A stretch of DNA of 64,000 nt, from contig NZ_JARWSK010000008.1 of the NCBI RefSeq assembly GCF_031081985.1, positions 1 to 64,000 on the forward strand, in the 5' to 3' direction. Every line of letters begins with the position of its first letter. Position 1 is the first letter of the stretch. The translations under genes were made by a program, and so were the position numbers. Positions 50,244-57,821 of the stretch are shown here, in pieces. The notes under the pieces were generated by a model. The model ran no database searches. It saw only the letters and a program-made list of their open reading frames with translations, and was not told where the DNA came from. Source of the DNA: Komagataeibacter xylinus. GTDB taxonomy: Bacteria > Pseudomonadota > Alphaproteobacteria > Acetobacterales > Acetobacteraceae.

Positions 50244-50924
50244 TCAGAAGCCGAGGGCGTCCATCTCGGCAGCTGCGGCCCGCTGGTCGATGGTTCGGGC
50301 GTTGCTGGCCGTGTAGGGCTTCCACGGAGTGCCAATCATGTCCTCGTAGGCCGCAAGGACCCCGCGGGCGGACGCGACCAGAGCGGCGGCCTTGATCCCC
50401 TGCTCGGCTGCGAAGCGGCGGGCGTTGGCCGCCCTGTTTTCCAGCCCGTCGACGCCCAGCCGGTCCTCTTCGCGATACTCGTTGAACTGTGAGGACAGTT
50501 CGCGGGCCTGCGCGCGCTTGGCGTCATAGAACTGGGCGGCCCCGAAGGCGGACGCGACAGCGGCGCCAGCCATGCGCTGGAGGTGCATTTCCAGCCCCTT
50601 GTCGTTCTGCTCCCCATTCCATGTGGTCACGACCAGCACGGGCGAGAGGCTGCGGGCGATGACGGTAAAAGCCTGCCGAGCCGTTTCCGCGAGGGCGTCG
50701 GCGTCGAAGTCCTCAAGACCGAAATGGGAAACGATCTTGGTGATCTGGTCGGGAACGGGGATCAGGGCTTCGGCGGCCTCGATGGTGATGACAGGCGCGC
50801 GCCGGGCCGCTTCCTCGAAGCGGCGGGCAGCGGGGGCCTTCTGGCCCGATTTTGCCTTGCTGGCGGCTTTCTTCTCTTGCGCGGAAGCAAGGGCGGCGGT
50901 CATTGTGTTGGTAGCGTTGGACAT
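50244..50924 (-). CDS. Hypothetical leading-region protein, 226 aa
   Basis: Start ATG 50924 is preceded by AGAAAGG; an upstream frame to 51077 lies in the A+T-rich leader and is rejected. The product is mostly helical: a Lys/Ala-rich start (ALASAQEKKAASKAKSGQKA), a DUF-like middle (VPDQITKIVSHFGLEDFDAD, AFTVIARSLSPVLVVTTWNG) and a conserved-looking coil (LSSQFNEYREEDRLGVDGLE). No catalytic motif is obvious. Its upstream DNA has the same design (A+T-rich tract, then a hairpin, then SD) seen before ssb and the ArdC cluster. Confidence 0.6.
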   Translation of the reverse strand: MSNATNTMTAALASAQEKKAASKAKSGQKAPAARRFEEAARRAPVITIEAAEALIPVPDQITKIVSHFGLEDFDADALAETARQAFTVIARSLSPVLVVTTWNGEQNDKGLEMHLQRMAGAAVASAFGAAQFYDAKRAQARELSSQFNEYREEDRLGVDGLENRAANARRFAAEQGIKAAALVASARGVLAAYEDMIGTPWKPYTASNARTIDQRAAAAEMDALGF

Positions 50925-50950
50925 GAAACTAGCCTTTCTGTCTGGCGTCA

Positions 50951-50989
50951 GCCCTGTCCGGTGTTCCAGCACCGGGCGGGGCGTCTGTG
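50951..50989 (-). promoter_or_regulatory. Hairpin upstream of the 226-aa gene
   Basis: Arms TCCGGTG/CACCGG(G) with a 6-nt loop and flanking GCCC/GGGC pairs, 30-65 nt before ATG 50924. Together with the A+T-rich tract to its right it resembles the single-strand promoter layout proposed for ssb. Confidence 0.4.
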
Positions 50990-51174
50990 GCGGGAACCAT
51001 TTCCCTCCCCACAAATAAAGAATAGTACGAACAGAATATAAATTCAATAAAAAAGACAATATATTAGAAGTAAACATTAGTTTACTACTGTTTTTATTCC
51101 ATTTATTTCCTTATGCCCATTTTATTAATCGCAGTATTATTATGTATTGCATAAGTATTGATCCTGAAGAACCC

Positions 51175-51307
51175 CAGGGCGAGCGGTCGAACCGTTGCGC
51201 GAAAGCGTGGAGACCCCGCAGGGGGCTCCAGTGAGGTTAGCGGCGCAGCCGCTTAGCGAACCAGAGTGAGAGAACCCCGAAGGGGCCGCCCTGATTTTCT
51301 TTTTTTC
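51175..51307 (+). ncRNA. Multi-hairpin element ending in a T-run, possible small RNA
   Basis: Outer pairing CAGGGCG (51175-51181) with CGCCCTG (51287-51293). Within it are GGAG-A-CCCC/GGGG-G-CTCC (loop GCA, 51209-51229), AGCGGC-GCA-GCCGCT (51239-51253) and CCCC-GAA-GGGG (51275-51285). T-rich DNA (51294-51307) follows. All loops are three bases (GCA or GAA). On the plus strand this looks like a structured RNA with an intrinsic terminator; no family was recognised. Confidence 0.45.
51275..51307 (+). terminator. Intrinsic terminator candidate (plus strand)
   Basis: GC-rich stem (CCCC/GGGG and the outer CGCCCTG arm) followed by ATTTTCTTTTTTT. The best-formed rho-independent terminator seen in the window. 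Confidence 0.5.
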
Positions 51308-51445
51308 CTGTTGAACAGAGATGTTTCCCGAACCGGGCCTTCCGGGAGAGGCGGCTATAACCAGACGCCCAGGACTTACGCCGCGTTTTGCGGGCATGCG
51401 CTGCAGGGACACAGATCCAGTTCATCTGTGACCCGCGACATGACT

Positions 51446-51880
51446 TCAGATACTCTTGATGAAGCCGGAAGGCGTGCCTTCGGCAGGATTGACGAACACC
51501 ACGTCATCCGGTGCCCGGCGCGGTGTGTCGATGGCAAGAAAAGTGACAGGATCACGCAGGATACGCGGCACCGCATGCACCGCACGCCGCGGAAAGACCA
51601 GCAGGTGCCCGGGAACAAACGGCGCTTCCTCAGCCGGGTCATCAATCCAGAATGTCCCTTCTCCGGAAAGCACATGGAGGACTTCATCACACTGGGTATG
51701 ATAATGCGGCGGCACGTCCCGATAGATCCGGAACACCCTGATACTGGCTTCAGGCCTGTCGGTCAGATAGGTATCCAGCAGCATCGTATCCGCGGTTTCC
51801 GGGAACGCCGCGGCAATCCTGTTGAGATCGAACCGTCCACCGGTACGGTTCAGGGTCATCAGATGTTCTTCATCAATCAT
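51446..51880 (-). CDS. Cupin-domain protein
   Basis: 144 aa from ATG 51880. Single cupin barrel: PPHYHTQCDEVLHVLSGEGT (motif 1, His-x-His and Glu metal ligands), FWIDD, then PGHLLVFPRRAVHAVPRI (motif 2, His). Small cupins include dioxygenases, isomerases and sensors; the substrate is unknown. It is the last gene of the operon oxidoreductase-NTF2-cupin and overlaps the upstream stop (ATGA). Confidence 0.85.
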   Translation of the reverse strand: MIDEEHLMTLNRTGGRFDLNRIAAAFPETADTMLLDTYLTDRPEASIRVFRIYRDVPPHYHTQCDEVLHVLSGEGTFWIDDPAEEAPFVPGHLLVFPRRAVHAVPRILRDPVTFLAIDTPRRAPDDVVFVNPAEGTPSGFIKSI

Positions 51881-52263
51881 GCGGCCTGTTCTCCGCCCGC
51901 TAGCAGCTCCTGAATAGCCGCCGTATCCGCCACCTGCTGCAGGGCCGAGATCTGGCCGTCTCTCACGGTCCAGAAATGCGCGAAGGCGATATCGCCCGGC
52001 CGACCCTGTTTCGTCCGCACGCGATAGATCCCCGTTACCGCGACAAGGTTTCCTTCGGCGGTGAAGCTGTGCGGGTGGGTCACATACTCCGAAAAGTGGG
52101 CCGTCAACCGGGGGAAGAACTGCTCTTCCACAGCCTTGCGGCCGACATACCGTCCGCCCTCGGGAAAGGTTGACAGCACAGTCCAGACAATGTCCTGGGC
52201 AAGTAATGCCGTATTGCCTGTTCCATACCATGTCTCGACGAGCGCTTTTGCGGATTCAGTCAT
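51877..52263 (-). CDS. SnoaL/NTF2-like protein
   Basis: 128 aa from ATG 52263, with GGAG 10 nt before it; ATG 52275 is also possible. Cone-shaped NTF2 fold visible as SAKALVETWYGTGNTALLAQ, FFPRLTAHFSEYVTHPHSFT, LVAVTGIYRVRTKQGRPGDI and AFAHFWTVRDGQISALQQVA. Such proteins can be isomerases, lyases or accessory sensors, often beside oxidoreductases that act on electrophiles. It lies 14 nt after the oxidoreductase gene. Confidence 0.85.
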   Translation of the reverse strand: MTESAKALVETWYGTGNTALLAQDIVWTVLSTFPEGGRYVGRKAVEEQFFPRLTAHFSEYVTHPHSFTAEGNLVAVTGIYRVRTKQGRPGDIAFAHFWTVRDGQISALQQVADTAAIQELLAGGEQAA

Positions 52264-52276
52264 GGTCTTCTCCATT

Positions 52277-53296
52277 TCAGCCAGGAAAACCTTCGAGCAC
52301 GATCTTGCCCTTTGCCTGGCCGCTCTCAATCAGGGCATGAGCCTGCCGCAGGTTTGCAGCCGTGATCAGGCCGAGGTTCCTGCCGAGCGTGGTGCGGATA
52401 CGCCCGTCATCCACGAGGCGTGAGACGTCGTTGAGAATCTTGCCCTGCCTGCCCATATCGGCTGTGCCGAACAGCGGGCGGGTGAACATCAGCTCCCAGT
52501 GCAGCGACAGGCTTTTCTTCTTCAGCGGCAGGGCGTCGAGCGCGGCCGGGTCGTCAATCAGGCCGAAATGCCCCTGGGGCGCGATCAGCGCGACAATCTC
52601 TGGCATATGCCGATCGGTCTGCGTCGTGGAAAAAACGAAGCCGGGCGCACCGGTCGGAAGGGCCGCGACCTGCGCGGCAAGAGGCCTGCTGTGGTCCACC
52701 ACATGATGTGCCCCGAGGGATTTTACCCAATCGCGCGTTTCTGGCCGGGAGGCGGTGGCGATGACCGTGACATCGGTCAGGACCCGGGCCAGCTGGATGG
52801 CGATGGAGCTGACGCCGCCCGCACCCCCGATAATCAGCACGGCCGGCTTCACGCCAGGGATTGACCGACGGATATCCAGGCGATCGAACAGCATCTCCCA
52901 GGCGGTGATCGCTGTCAGCGGCAGGGCCGCGGCTTCAGCCCAGTTCAGGGAACGGGGCTTACGGCCGACAATCCGCTCGTCGACCAGGTGGAATTCGGCA
53001 TCGGTTCCCGGACGATCGAGCGCGCCAGCGTAGAAAACCTCATCCCCGATGGCAAAATCCGTCACTTCAGGTCCGGTGCCGACAACGATCCCGGCGGCGT
53101 CCCAACCCAGAACCCGCCACTGACCCGCGTCCGGCGTGGCGCTGCGACGGACTTTTGTATCGACCGGATTGACCGACACAGCCCTGATTTCCACCAGGAG
53201 ATCCCGCCCTGAAGGAACAGGCTTCGGCAGATCGATGTCCTGAAGGGATGCGAGATTGTCGATCGGGAGAGGCGTCTGGTAACCGACGGCGCGCAT
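52277..53296 (-). CDS. Zinc-type alcohol dehydrogenase / quinone oxidoreductase family
   Basis: 339 aa, MDR superfamily. N-terminal GroES-like fold (RDLLVEIRAVSVNPVDTKVR, VLGWDAAGIVVGTGPEVTDF, IGDEVFYAG) and NAD(P)-binding Rossmann segment with GGAGGVSSIAIQLARVLTDV. The catalytic zinc Cys/His set of true alcohol dehydrogenases is missing, so it is a quinone/enone reductase of the ZADH/YhfP type using NADPH. It heads an operon with NTF2-like and cupin genes and is divergent from hxlR, the classic layout of quinone- or aldehyde-responsive modules. AGGAGC precedes ATG 53296. Confidence 0.9.
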   Translation of the reverse strand: MRAVGYQTPLPIDNLASLQDIDLPKPVPSGRDLLVEIRAVSVNPVDTKVRRSATPDAGQWRVLGWDAAGIVVGTGPEVTDFAIGDEVFYAGALDRPGTDAEFHLVDERIVGRKPRSLNWAEAAALPLTAITAWEMLFDRLDIRRSIPGVKPAVLIIGGAGGVSSIAIQLARVLTDVTVIATASRPETRDWVKSLGAHHVVDHSRPLAAQVAALPTGAPGFVFSTTQTDRHMPEIVALIAPQGHFGLIDDPAALDALPLKKKSLSLHWELMFTRPLFGTADMGRQGKILNDVSRLVDDGRIRTTLGRNLGLITAANLRQAHALIESGQAKGKIVLEGFPG

Positions 53297-53376
53297 GATG
53301 TCTGCTCCTGTGTTGATGAAGGAGAACAGTGAGCATTATGCTAGGTTCGGACAAGAACGCACTTTTAACGCCCATA

Positions 53377-53392
53377 GTATCGGAAATGATAC
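53377..53392. promoter_or_regulatory. Operator candidate for the HxlR-type regulator
   Basis: Inverted repeat GTATC-N6-GATAC immediately upstream of the hxlR ATG and between the divergent genes. HxlR-type dimers bind such short palindromes, so autoregulation plus control of the oxidoreductase is likely. Confidence 0.55.
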
Positions 53393-53396
53393 CGTC

Positions 53397-53810
53397 ATGG
53401 CCCGTATCCGGCATAAATCACTTGATTGCAGTCCCGGCTGTGCCGTTGAAGCGACGCTTCAGCTGATCGACGGGAAATGGAAAGGAGTGATCCTCTACCA
53501 CCTGCTCGAGGGAACCCTGCGCTTTAACGCGATCCGCAGGCGCCTGCCCAATATCACCCAGCGCATGCTGACGGCGCAGCTCCGCGAACTGGAGCAGGAC
53601 GGGTTTGTCCTGCGGACGGTCTACGCCGAGGTGCCCCCGAAGGTGGAATACAGCCTGACGCCGCGGGGGCGGACCCTAGAGCCGGTCATCATGGCCCTCA
53701 AGAAATGGGGGGACGAGAATACCGGGTTCAGACGGGATCCTGAATCCCCTGCGGAACTGGACGAGCCTGCCGCCGATTGTCCGGTCTCCTGCATTCAGGC
53801 TGGCGGTTGA
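53397..53810 (+). CDS. HxlR-family winged-helix regulator
   Basis: 137 aa from ATG 53397. Full HxlR domain: CAVEATLQLIDGKWKGVILY, HLLEGTLRFNAIRRRLPNIT, QRMLTAQLRELEQDGFVLRT, VYAEVPPKVEYSLTPRGRTL. Two N-terminal Cys (SLDCSPGC, C11 and C15) match the thiol-sensing position of YodB/HypR-type proteins, so it probably senses quinones, aldehydes or hypochlorite. It is divergent from the oxidoreductase operon. The C-terminal Cys (DCPVSC) are unusual extras. Confidence 0.92.
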   Translation: MARIRHKSLDCSPGCAVEATLQLIDGKWKGVILYHLLEGTLRFNAIRRRLPNITQRMLTAQLRELEQDGFVLRTVYAEVPPKVEYSLTPRGRTLEPVIMALKKWGDENTGFRRDPESPAELDEPAADCPVSCIQAGG

Positions 53811-53901
53811 GCGGGCACTATTGGTGATCCGCATCCACGCTGCAGACATGTACCCGGCCCCTCACCCGGAACATACACGGTTCCCAATACATCCAGCTGC
53901 A

Positions 53902-53911
53902 GTCGCATGAT
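53902..53911 (+). promoter_or_regulatory. GTCGCATGAT element upstream of the NERD gene
   Basis: Exact copy in the sense orientation, 53 nt before GTG 53965 (17 nt before the alternative ATG 53929). Confidence 0.6.
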
Positions 53912-53964
53912 GGACAGATATACGGGACATGCTATCGGACCGTGGAACCACAGGGGAAGACTGC

Positions 53965-54570
53965 GTGGCAAGACTTCGACGTCATCGCGTGAAGCCTTCC
54001 GGCAGCTGCCGCCTGACGGCCCATGAGGCGCAGGTCTGGCGATCCTTTCGCGCCGCCATCCAGGGCGAGAAAGGAGAGAGCGCCGTAGCCCATGTGCTCG
54101 ACCGGAGCGGCCTGGCCGTGCTGCACGACGCCATACTGCCGACGGGTGACGGCAGGACGACCCAGATTGACCACCTGTTCCTCAGCCCGCGGGGCATCCA
54201 TGTCGTGGAGACAAAGCGGTATGGCGGCGAACTGACCGGACACCCGGAAGATGAACGGTGGCGGCAGCGTTTCGCGGGCGAGGCGCCCGACGTCCCGCCC
54301 CGGCTGATTTACAGCCCGGTGATGCAGAATGCCGCCCATTGCCGGGCCGTCTACGCGCTGGCCCGCCTCTTGGACCCGACCATCCAGGTCTTCAGCCACG
54401 TCGTGATGACGGGAACTGCGGTCCTGTCACCTGCGCTTGTCGCCTGCACCCTTTCCCTTTCCGAGCTGGAAACCCTGCTACATGGTCTTGAGCGCAACGT
54501 GCCGCGGGGCACACTGACTGACGCATGGCGGCGCATCGGGCTGGCCTGCCATGCCAGCAGGCATCAGTAA
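53965..54570 (+). CDS. NERD-domain (nuclease-related) protein
   Basis: 201 aa from GTG 53965, preceded by AGGGGAAG; ATG 53929 is an alternative. NERD core: IQGEKGESAVAHVLDRSGLA, then TQIDHLFLSPRGIHVVETKR and YGGELTGH, giving the D...E-x-K type nuclease residues (ID and ETK). NERD proteins are weakly characterised nucleases, common on plasmids and in DNA-processing modules. Its regulation by the transfer motif and its position in the leading region suggest a role in DNA uptake or processing in the recipient. Confidence 0.85.
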   Translation: MARLRRHRVKPSGSCRLTAHEAQVWRSFRAAIQGEKGESAVAHVLDRSGLAVLHDAILPTGDGRTTQIDHLFLSPRGIHVVETKRYGGELTGHPEDERWRQRFAGEAPDVPPRLIYSPVMQNAAHCRAVYALARLLDPTIQVFSHVVMTGTAVLSPALVACTLSLSELETLLHGLERNVPRGTLTDAWRRIGLACHASRHQ

Positions 54571-54998
54571 GCGGCCTCCCTGTCGAGAAAATCGAGCAGT
54601 TCCGCGATTTCCGCAGTTGAAAGCATACGCCCGCGACAGGCCTCACTATCGCGGGGAAAATCGAGCGGCTCACCACCATGGTCACGGTTGCCCGCACTGA
54701 TCCAGAGTACACGCTCCGGCTCCTCGGGATCATAATCAAGGCGAACCCCGAGGCCATCTCCAAGGTCGATGAAATCGGAGAACAGGTCGTCCTCACACCG
54801 AAGCGGAAGCGTGCCGATTTCCACACCGATCCATCTGTCGGGAAATCTGGCCCGGAGAAGGTCGGCGAGCTGGCGCGTATGCAGCCTGAGATCCGTCGGA
54901 TCCCGGACGGGCGGCGGTGGCTCCAAGGGCTGCAGGAAGACCGCCTCGTCATCATCCCAGTCATCGGGCTCAATCGGCGGCACCGGCTTTTTCGCCAT
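54564..54998 (-). CDS. Acidic Pro-rich hypothetical protein
   Basis: 144 aa from ATG 54998. N-terminal acidic/Pro-rich stretch (KPVPPIEPDDWDDDEAVFLQ, then EPPPPVRD), followed by a mixed alpha/beta half (TRQLADLLRARFPDRWIGVE, LFSDFIDLGDGLGVRLDYDP, ERVLWISAGNRDHGG). No family recognised. It overlaps the NERD gene by 7 nt tail to tail. Confidence 0.55.
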   Translation of the reverse strand: MAKKPVPPIEPDDWDDDEAVFLQPLEPPPPVRDPTDLRLHTRQLADLLRARFPDRWIGVEIGTLPLRCEDDLFSDFIDLGDGLGVRLDYDPEEPERVLWISAGNRDHGGEPLDFPRDSEACRGRMLSTAEIAELLDFLDREAAY

Positions 54999-55128
54999 AA
55001 AGCAGACGTCCTTCGACCAAAAGAAAAGCAATTTAAGACCGAAGCGTCGGACGGAACCAGCCTGTTTGGTGCAATGCCCCGGCCACGCGAACGCATGTCG
55101 CCGCTGCCGAAGCATGCATTGTCCGCAT

Positions 55129-57180
55129 TCACAAGCCAAGCGCATTCAGTTCCTGATCAACCTGCCTCCAACGGGTGTCAGACTGACGTGGTTCGTTCCT
55201 GCCATGATTCCAGCTGCTGACCCGGTTCTCGAGTGGAATTTCGTCAATGAACCGGCTCGGACGGGAAGATCCGCCCTGGCGATAATCACAGAACGTGATC
55301 GTGGCCTGCTCCATGGCCCGGGTCAGCGCCACATAGGCAAGGCGACGCTCCTCTCCGGGATTGCGCGACATCGCACCGGGGAAAATCGCCTCTTCCCACG
55401 CAGGAAGAAAGACATGCCGGAATTCCAGTCCTTTCGACCGGTGCATGGTCATGAGCTGAACGCGATCACGACCTTTTTCTCCAGGTGCTCCGCCTGCCAG
55501 TGCCGCATGTTCGATGAGGTGTTCCACGCGCCGGAAACCCTGGGCCAGTTCGATCAGTTCCGCGAGGTTTTCGCGCTGGGTTGCCGCTTCATCCGAATCA
55601 TCAGCCCGCAGCATGTCCAGATACCCTGTTGCCTCGAGCAGGCCGGTAAGGCGCTCCCCAAGGCTTTCCCCTTCCCGACATCCGATCTGTCTGAGAATCT
55701 GGACGAATCCCTGCAACGCCACGGCACATCTCGGGGACAGACGGGTCCGTGTGGCCGCCGCGCATAGCGACTGACCACCTGCCGAAGCCTCTATCTCGAT
55801 TTTCCCCAGGCCCCTGGCACCAAGGCCCCGCGGGGGCCGGTTGGCCATCCGCCGAAAGGCTTCGTCCGACCTGCGCTCATCGGGCCATGCGCAAAGCGTC
55901 AGCAGGGCCAGAGCGTCCTTGACGGCGGTACGCCGATAGAAACCCATATCCCCGATGATCTCGTAGGGAACACGAGCGTGGAGCAATGCTTCCTCCAGCG
56001 TTCGGGAGAGCCGGTTCTGGCGGTAAATGATAGCCATGTCATGCCAGGCGACGCCGGTCGCTGCGCGACGGCCAATCTCCCGGATGATCGCCGCAGCTTC
56101 CTCGGTGGCGTAGGAGAACCCCAGAACCTCGATCGGGAGGCCCTCGCCCCGACGTGTAAACAGTGTCTTTTCGATCCGCGACGGGTCAAATGAAATCACC
56201 GCATTCGACGCATCAAGAATATTGCTGGTGGAACGGAAGTTCTCCTCGAGCTTGAACGTCTTCACAGCAGGAAATTCACGCGGGAAGTTCCGCAGAAAGC
56301 CGACTTTCGCCCCCCGCCAGGAATAGATGCTCTGGGAATCATCACCCACACAGAACAGTTCACCAGACGTCCTGCTGAGCAACGTGAGCCACAGGTACTG
56401 GGCGCGGTTCACATCCTGAAACTCGTCCGCCATCACGGCCGTAAAACGGGCGGACCACCGGCGATGGTATGCCGCATCATGCAGCATCGCGAGGGTCGGC
56501 CACATCAGCAGATCACCAAAATCCGCCGCGTTCTGCTCGCGCAGGATCGTCTGGTAACGACCATACAACCTGACGACAAAGCGCCAGCTTTCGTGATCCA
56601 CATGGAGATTCGCCGACTGCCGCCTGCCGATCAGGCTTTCAACATGCGCGAAAGCAGCCACCGGTGTGATTAGATCCTCTTTCAGCCGCGCAATCCGCTC
56701 GGCCATTTTTTTGATCTGTCTCGCGTCTCCTGGCGCTCCCTCCTGCGGCACGGGAAGCTTTTCCTTCGGGACAGTCCTGATCAGGCGGCGGACGATGGCG
56801 AGACTGTCCTCGCCGTCACGAATATCAAAGCCGCTGCGCAATTGCGCCACTTCAGGCTCGGCCCGTAGCTGTCGGGCGGCCAGGGCATGAAAAGTTCCAA
56901 GCCATGTCGGTACCGAGTACGGCCCAAGAACGTCTCCGATGCGCTTGCGCATTTCCTGGGCAGCCTTGTTGGTAAAGGTTACACAGAGGATCTGGCCAGG
57001 AACCATGCCATGCAGTTCGACGCGGGTTGCGACCCCGGCTGTCAGGGTTTTGGTCTTGCCGGTGCCTGCCCCTGCCAGAACCAGAACATATCCCAGTGCC
57101 ATCGCCGCACGCCGCTGTTCTGGCGTCAGACTGTCAAGGACTGGCGCAAGCGCGCGCGGAACGGGAAGATCACCGGTCAT
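55129..57180 (-). CDS. UvrD/Rep-type superfamily 1 DNA helicase
   Basis: 683 aa from ATG 57180, overlapping the upstream stop (ATGA). All SF1A motifs are visible: Q-motif SLTPEQRRAAMA, Walker A LVLAGAGTGKTKTL (33-46), motif II VMADEFQDVNRAQY (DEFQ), motif III GDDSQSIYSWRGA, motif IV, LMTMHRSKGLEFRHVFLPAW (motif V) and VALTRAMEQATITF (VI). Length is close to UvrD/Rep/PcrA. It is in the operon with the 214-aa and Toprim genes in the leading region and may help second-strand synthesis or repair. Confidence 0.93.
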   Translation of the reverse strand: MTGDLPVPRALAPVLDSLTPEQRRAAMALGYVLVLAGAGTGKTKTLTAGVATRVELHGMVPGQILCVTFTNKAAQEMRKRIGDVLGPYSVPTWLGTFHALAARQLRAEPEVAQLRSGFDIRDGEDSLAIVRRLIRTVPKEKLPVPQEGAPGDARQIKKMAERIARLKEDLITPVAAFAHVESLIGRRQSANLHVDHESWRFVVRLYGRYQTILREQNAADFGDLLMWPTLAMLHDAAYHRRWSARFTAVMADEFQDVNRAQYLWLTLLSRTSGELFCVGDDSQSIYSWRGAKVGFLRNFPREFPAVKTFKLEENFRSTSNILDASNAVISFDPSRIEKTLFTRRGEGLPIEVLGFSYATEEAAAIIREIGRRAATGVAWHDMAIIYRQNRLSRTLEEALLHARVPYEIIGDMGFYRRTAVKDALALLTLCAWPDERRSDEAFRRMANRPPRGLGARGLGKIEIEASAGGQSLCAAATRTRLSPRCAVALQGFVQILRQIGCREGESLGERLTGLLEATGYLDMLRADDSDEAATQRENLAELIELAQGFRRVEHLIEHAALAGGAPGEKGRDRVQLMTMHRSKGLEFRHVFLPAWEEAIFPGAMSRNPGEERRLAYVALTRAMEQATITFCDYRQGGSSRPSRFIDEIPLENRVSSWNHGRNEPRQSDTRWRQVDQELNALGL

Positions 57181-57821
57181 AGCTCTTCCAGCCCTTCCGC
57201 CACGCAACCCGGGGTGGTAGTGATCTTACCGGTCGAGAGCAGGATCGTCGCCGGATAGGAAAGATCCCAGTTCCCAAGCTGACCTTCCCAGCGTCCATCG
57301 ATAACCAGGCCGACAGGACAGCCCAGCCGCTCGTAGAGGCGGACTGCACTTTGCGGTATCGGGGGATCATCTTCTGCCTGCGCCAAACGCTGGCGCAGGT
57401 GGCGGTTCCAGATGCCTCGAGCCGGGCGCGAGCGGGCAAACGTCCGTGCAAGGTCTGCCTTCATCGCCAGACGCGCGATCCCCCGATCCGCATAGTCTGA
57501 AACATATCCCATGACCCTCTCCTGTGTGAGATGATCCTGCGCGCAGGACCGTTCGGCGCCCACCTCTGTGGCATGCCAGCCGTAAATGACGATCATCCCG
57601 TGATCGTCGGCGAAGGAGGCAATGCGGCCTGCCAAGTCCCGGCCTCGAGCCATCGAGGCCGCGCGTTGCCCCGCAATCGACGCGCCACGTATTTCCGCAT
57701 ATCCGTCGCCCCTGGCAGCAGGGCCGTTCGTGCATGCACACAGGCCCGCATATGTTCGGACAAAGCCTGCAGCCCGCGATGCCGTCTGTCCGGTGAGCCC
57801 AAAGGACTCACGCTGGTTCAC
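57177..57821 (-). CDS. Hypothetical protein between Toprim and helicase genes
   Basis: 214 aa from GTG 57821 (GTGA overlap with the Toprim stop). Two-part layout: an N-terminal region rich in Ala/Gly (AGFVRTYAGLCACTNGPAAR) with a mid helical patch, and a C-terminal compact domain (IPQSAVRLYERLGCPVGLVI, DGRWEGQLGNWDLSYPATIL). No catalytic motif was identified. Tight coupling to both neighbours suggests a DNA-processing partner. Confidence 0.6.
   Translation of the reverse strand: MNQRESFGLTGQTASRAAGFVRTYAGLCACTNGPAARGDGYAEIRGASIAGQRAASMARGRDLAGRIASFADDHGMIVIYGWHATEVGAERSCAQDHLTQERVMGYVSDYADRGIARLAMKADLARTFARSRPARGIWNRHLRQRLAQAEDDPPIPQSAVRLYERLGCPVGLVIDGRWEGQLGNWDLSYPATILLSTGKITTTPGCVAEGLEEL

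Larger units (their letters stand above)
50925..51445. other. Control region: hairpin, A+T-rich tract and structured element
   Basis: Contains, from right to left, a structured element with a T-run (51175-51307), a very A+T-rich tract (about 51005-51160) including the inverted repeat AGTAAAC-ATTA-GTTTACT near 51070-51087, and a hairpin (about 50951-50989) just before the ATG 50924. No coding frame. Confidence 0.55.

Noticed and set aside
49624-50395. Long GC-rich frames on both strands between 49.6 and 50.4 kb
   Set aside because: They run through the structured repeat and opposite to the supported 49871-50173 and 50244-50924 genes; codon use and SD signals favour the latter.
51005-51160. 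A+T-rich tract as a replication origin
   Set aside because: No iterons, DnaA boxes or replication gene nearby; better explained as promoter or melting region of the leading area.
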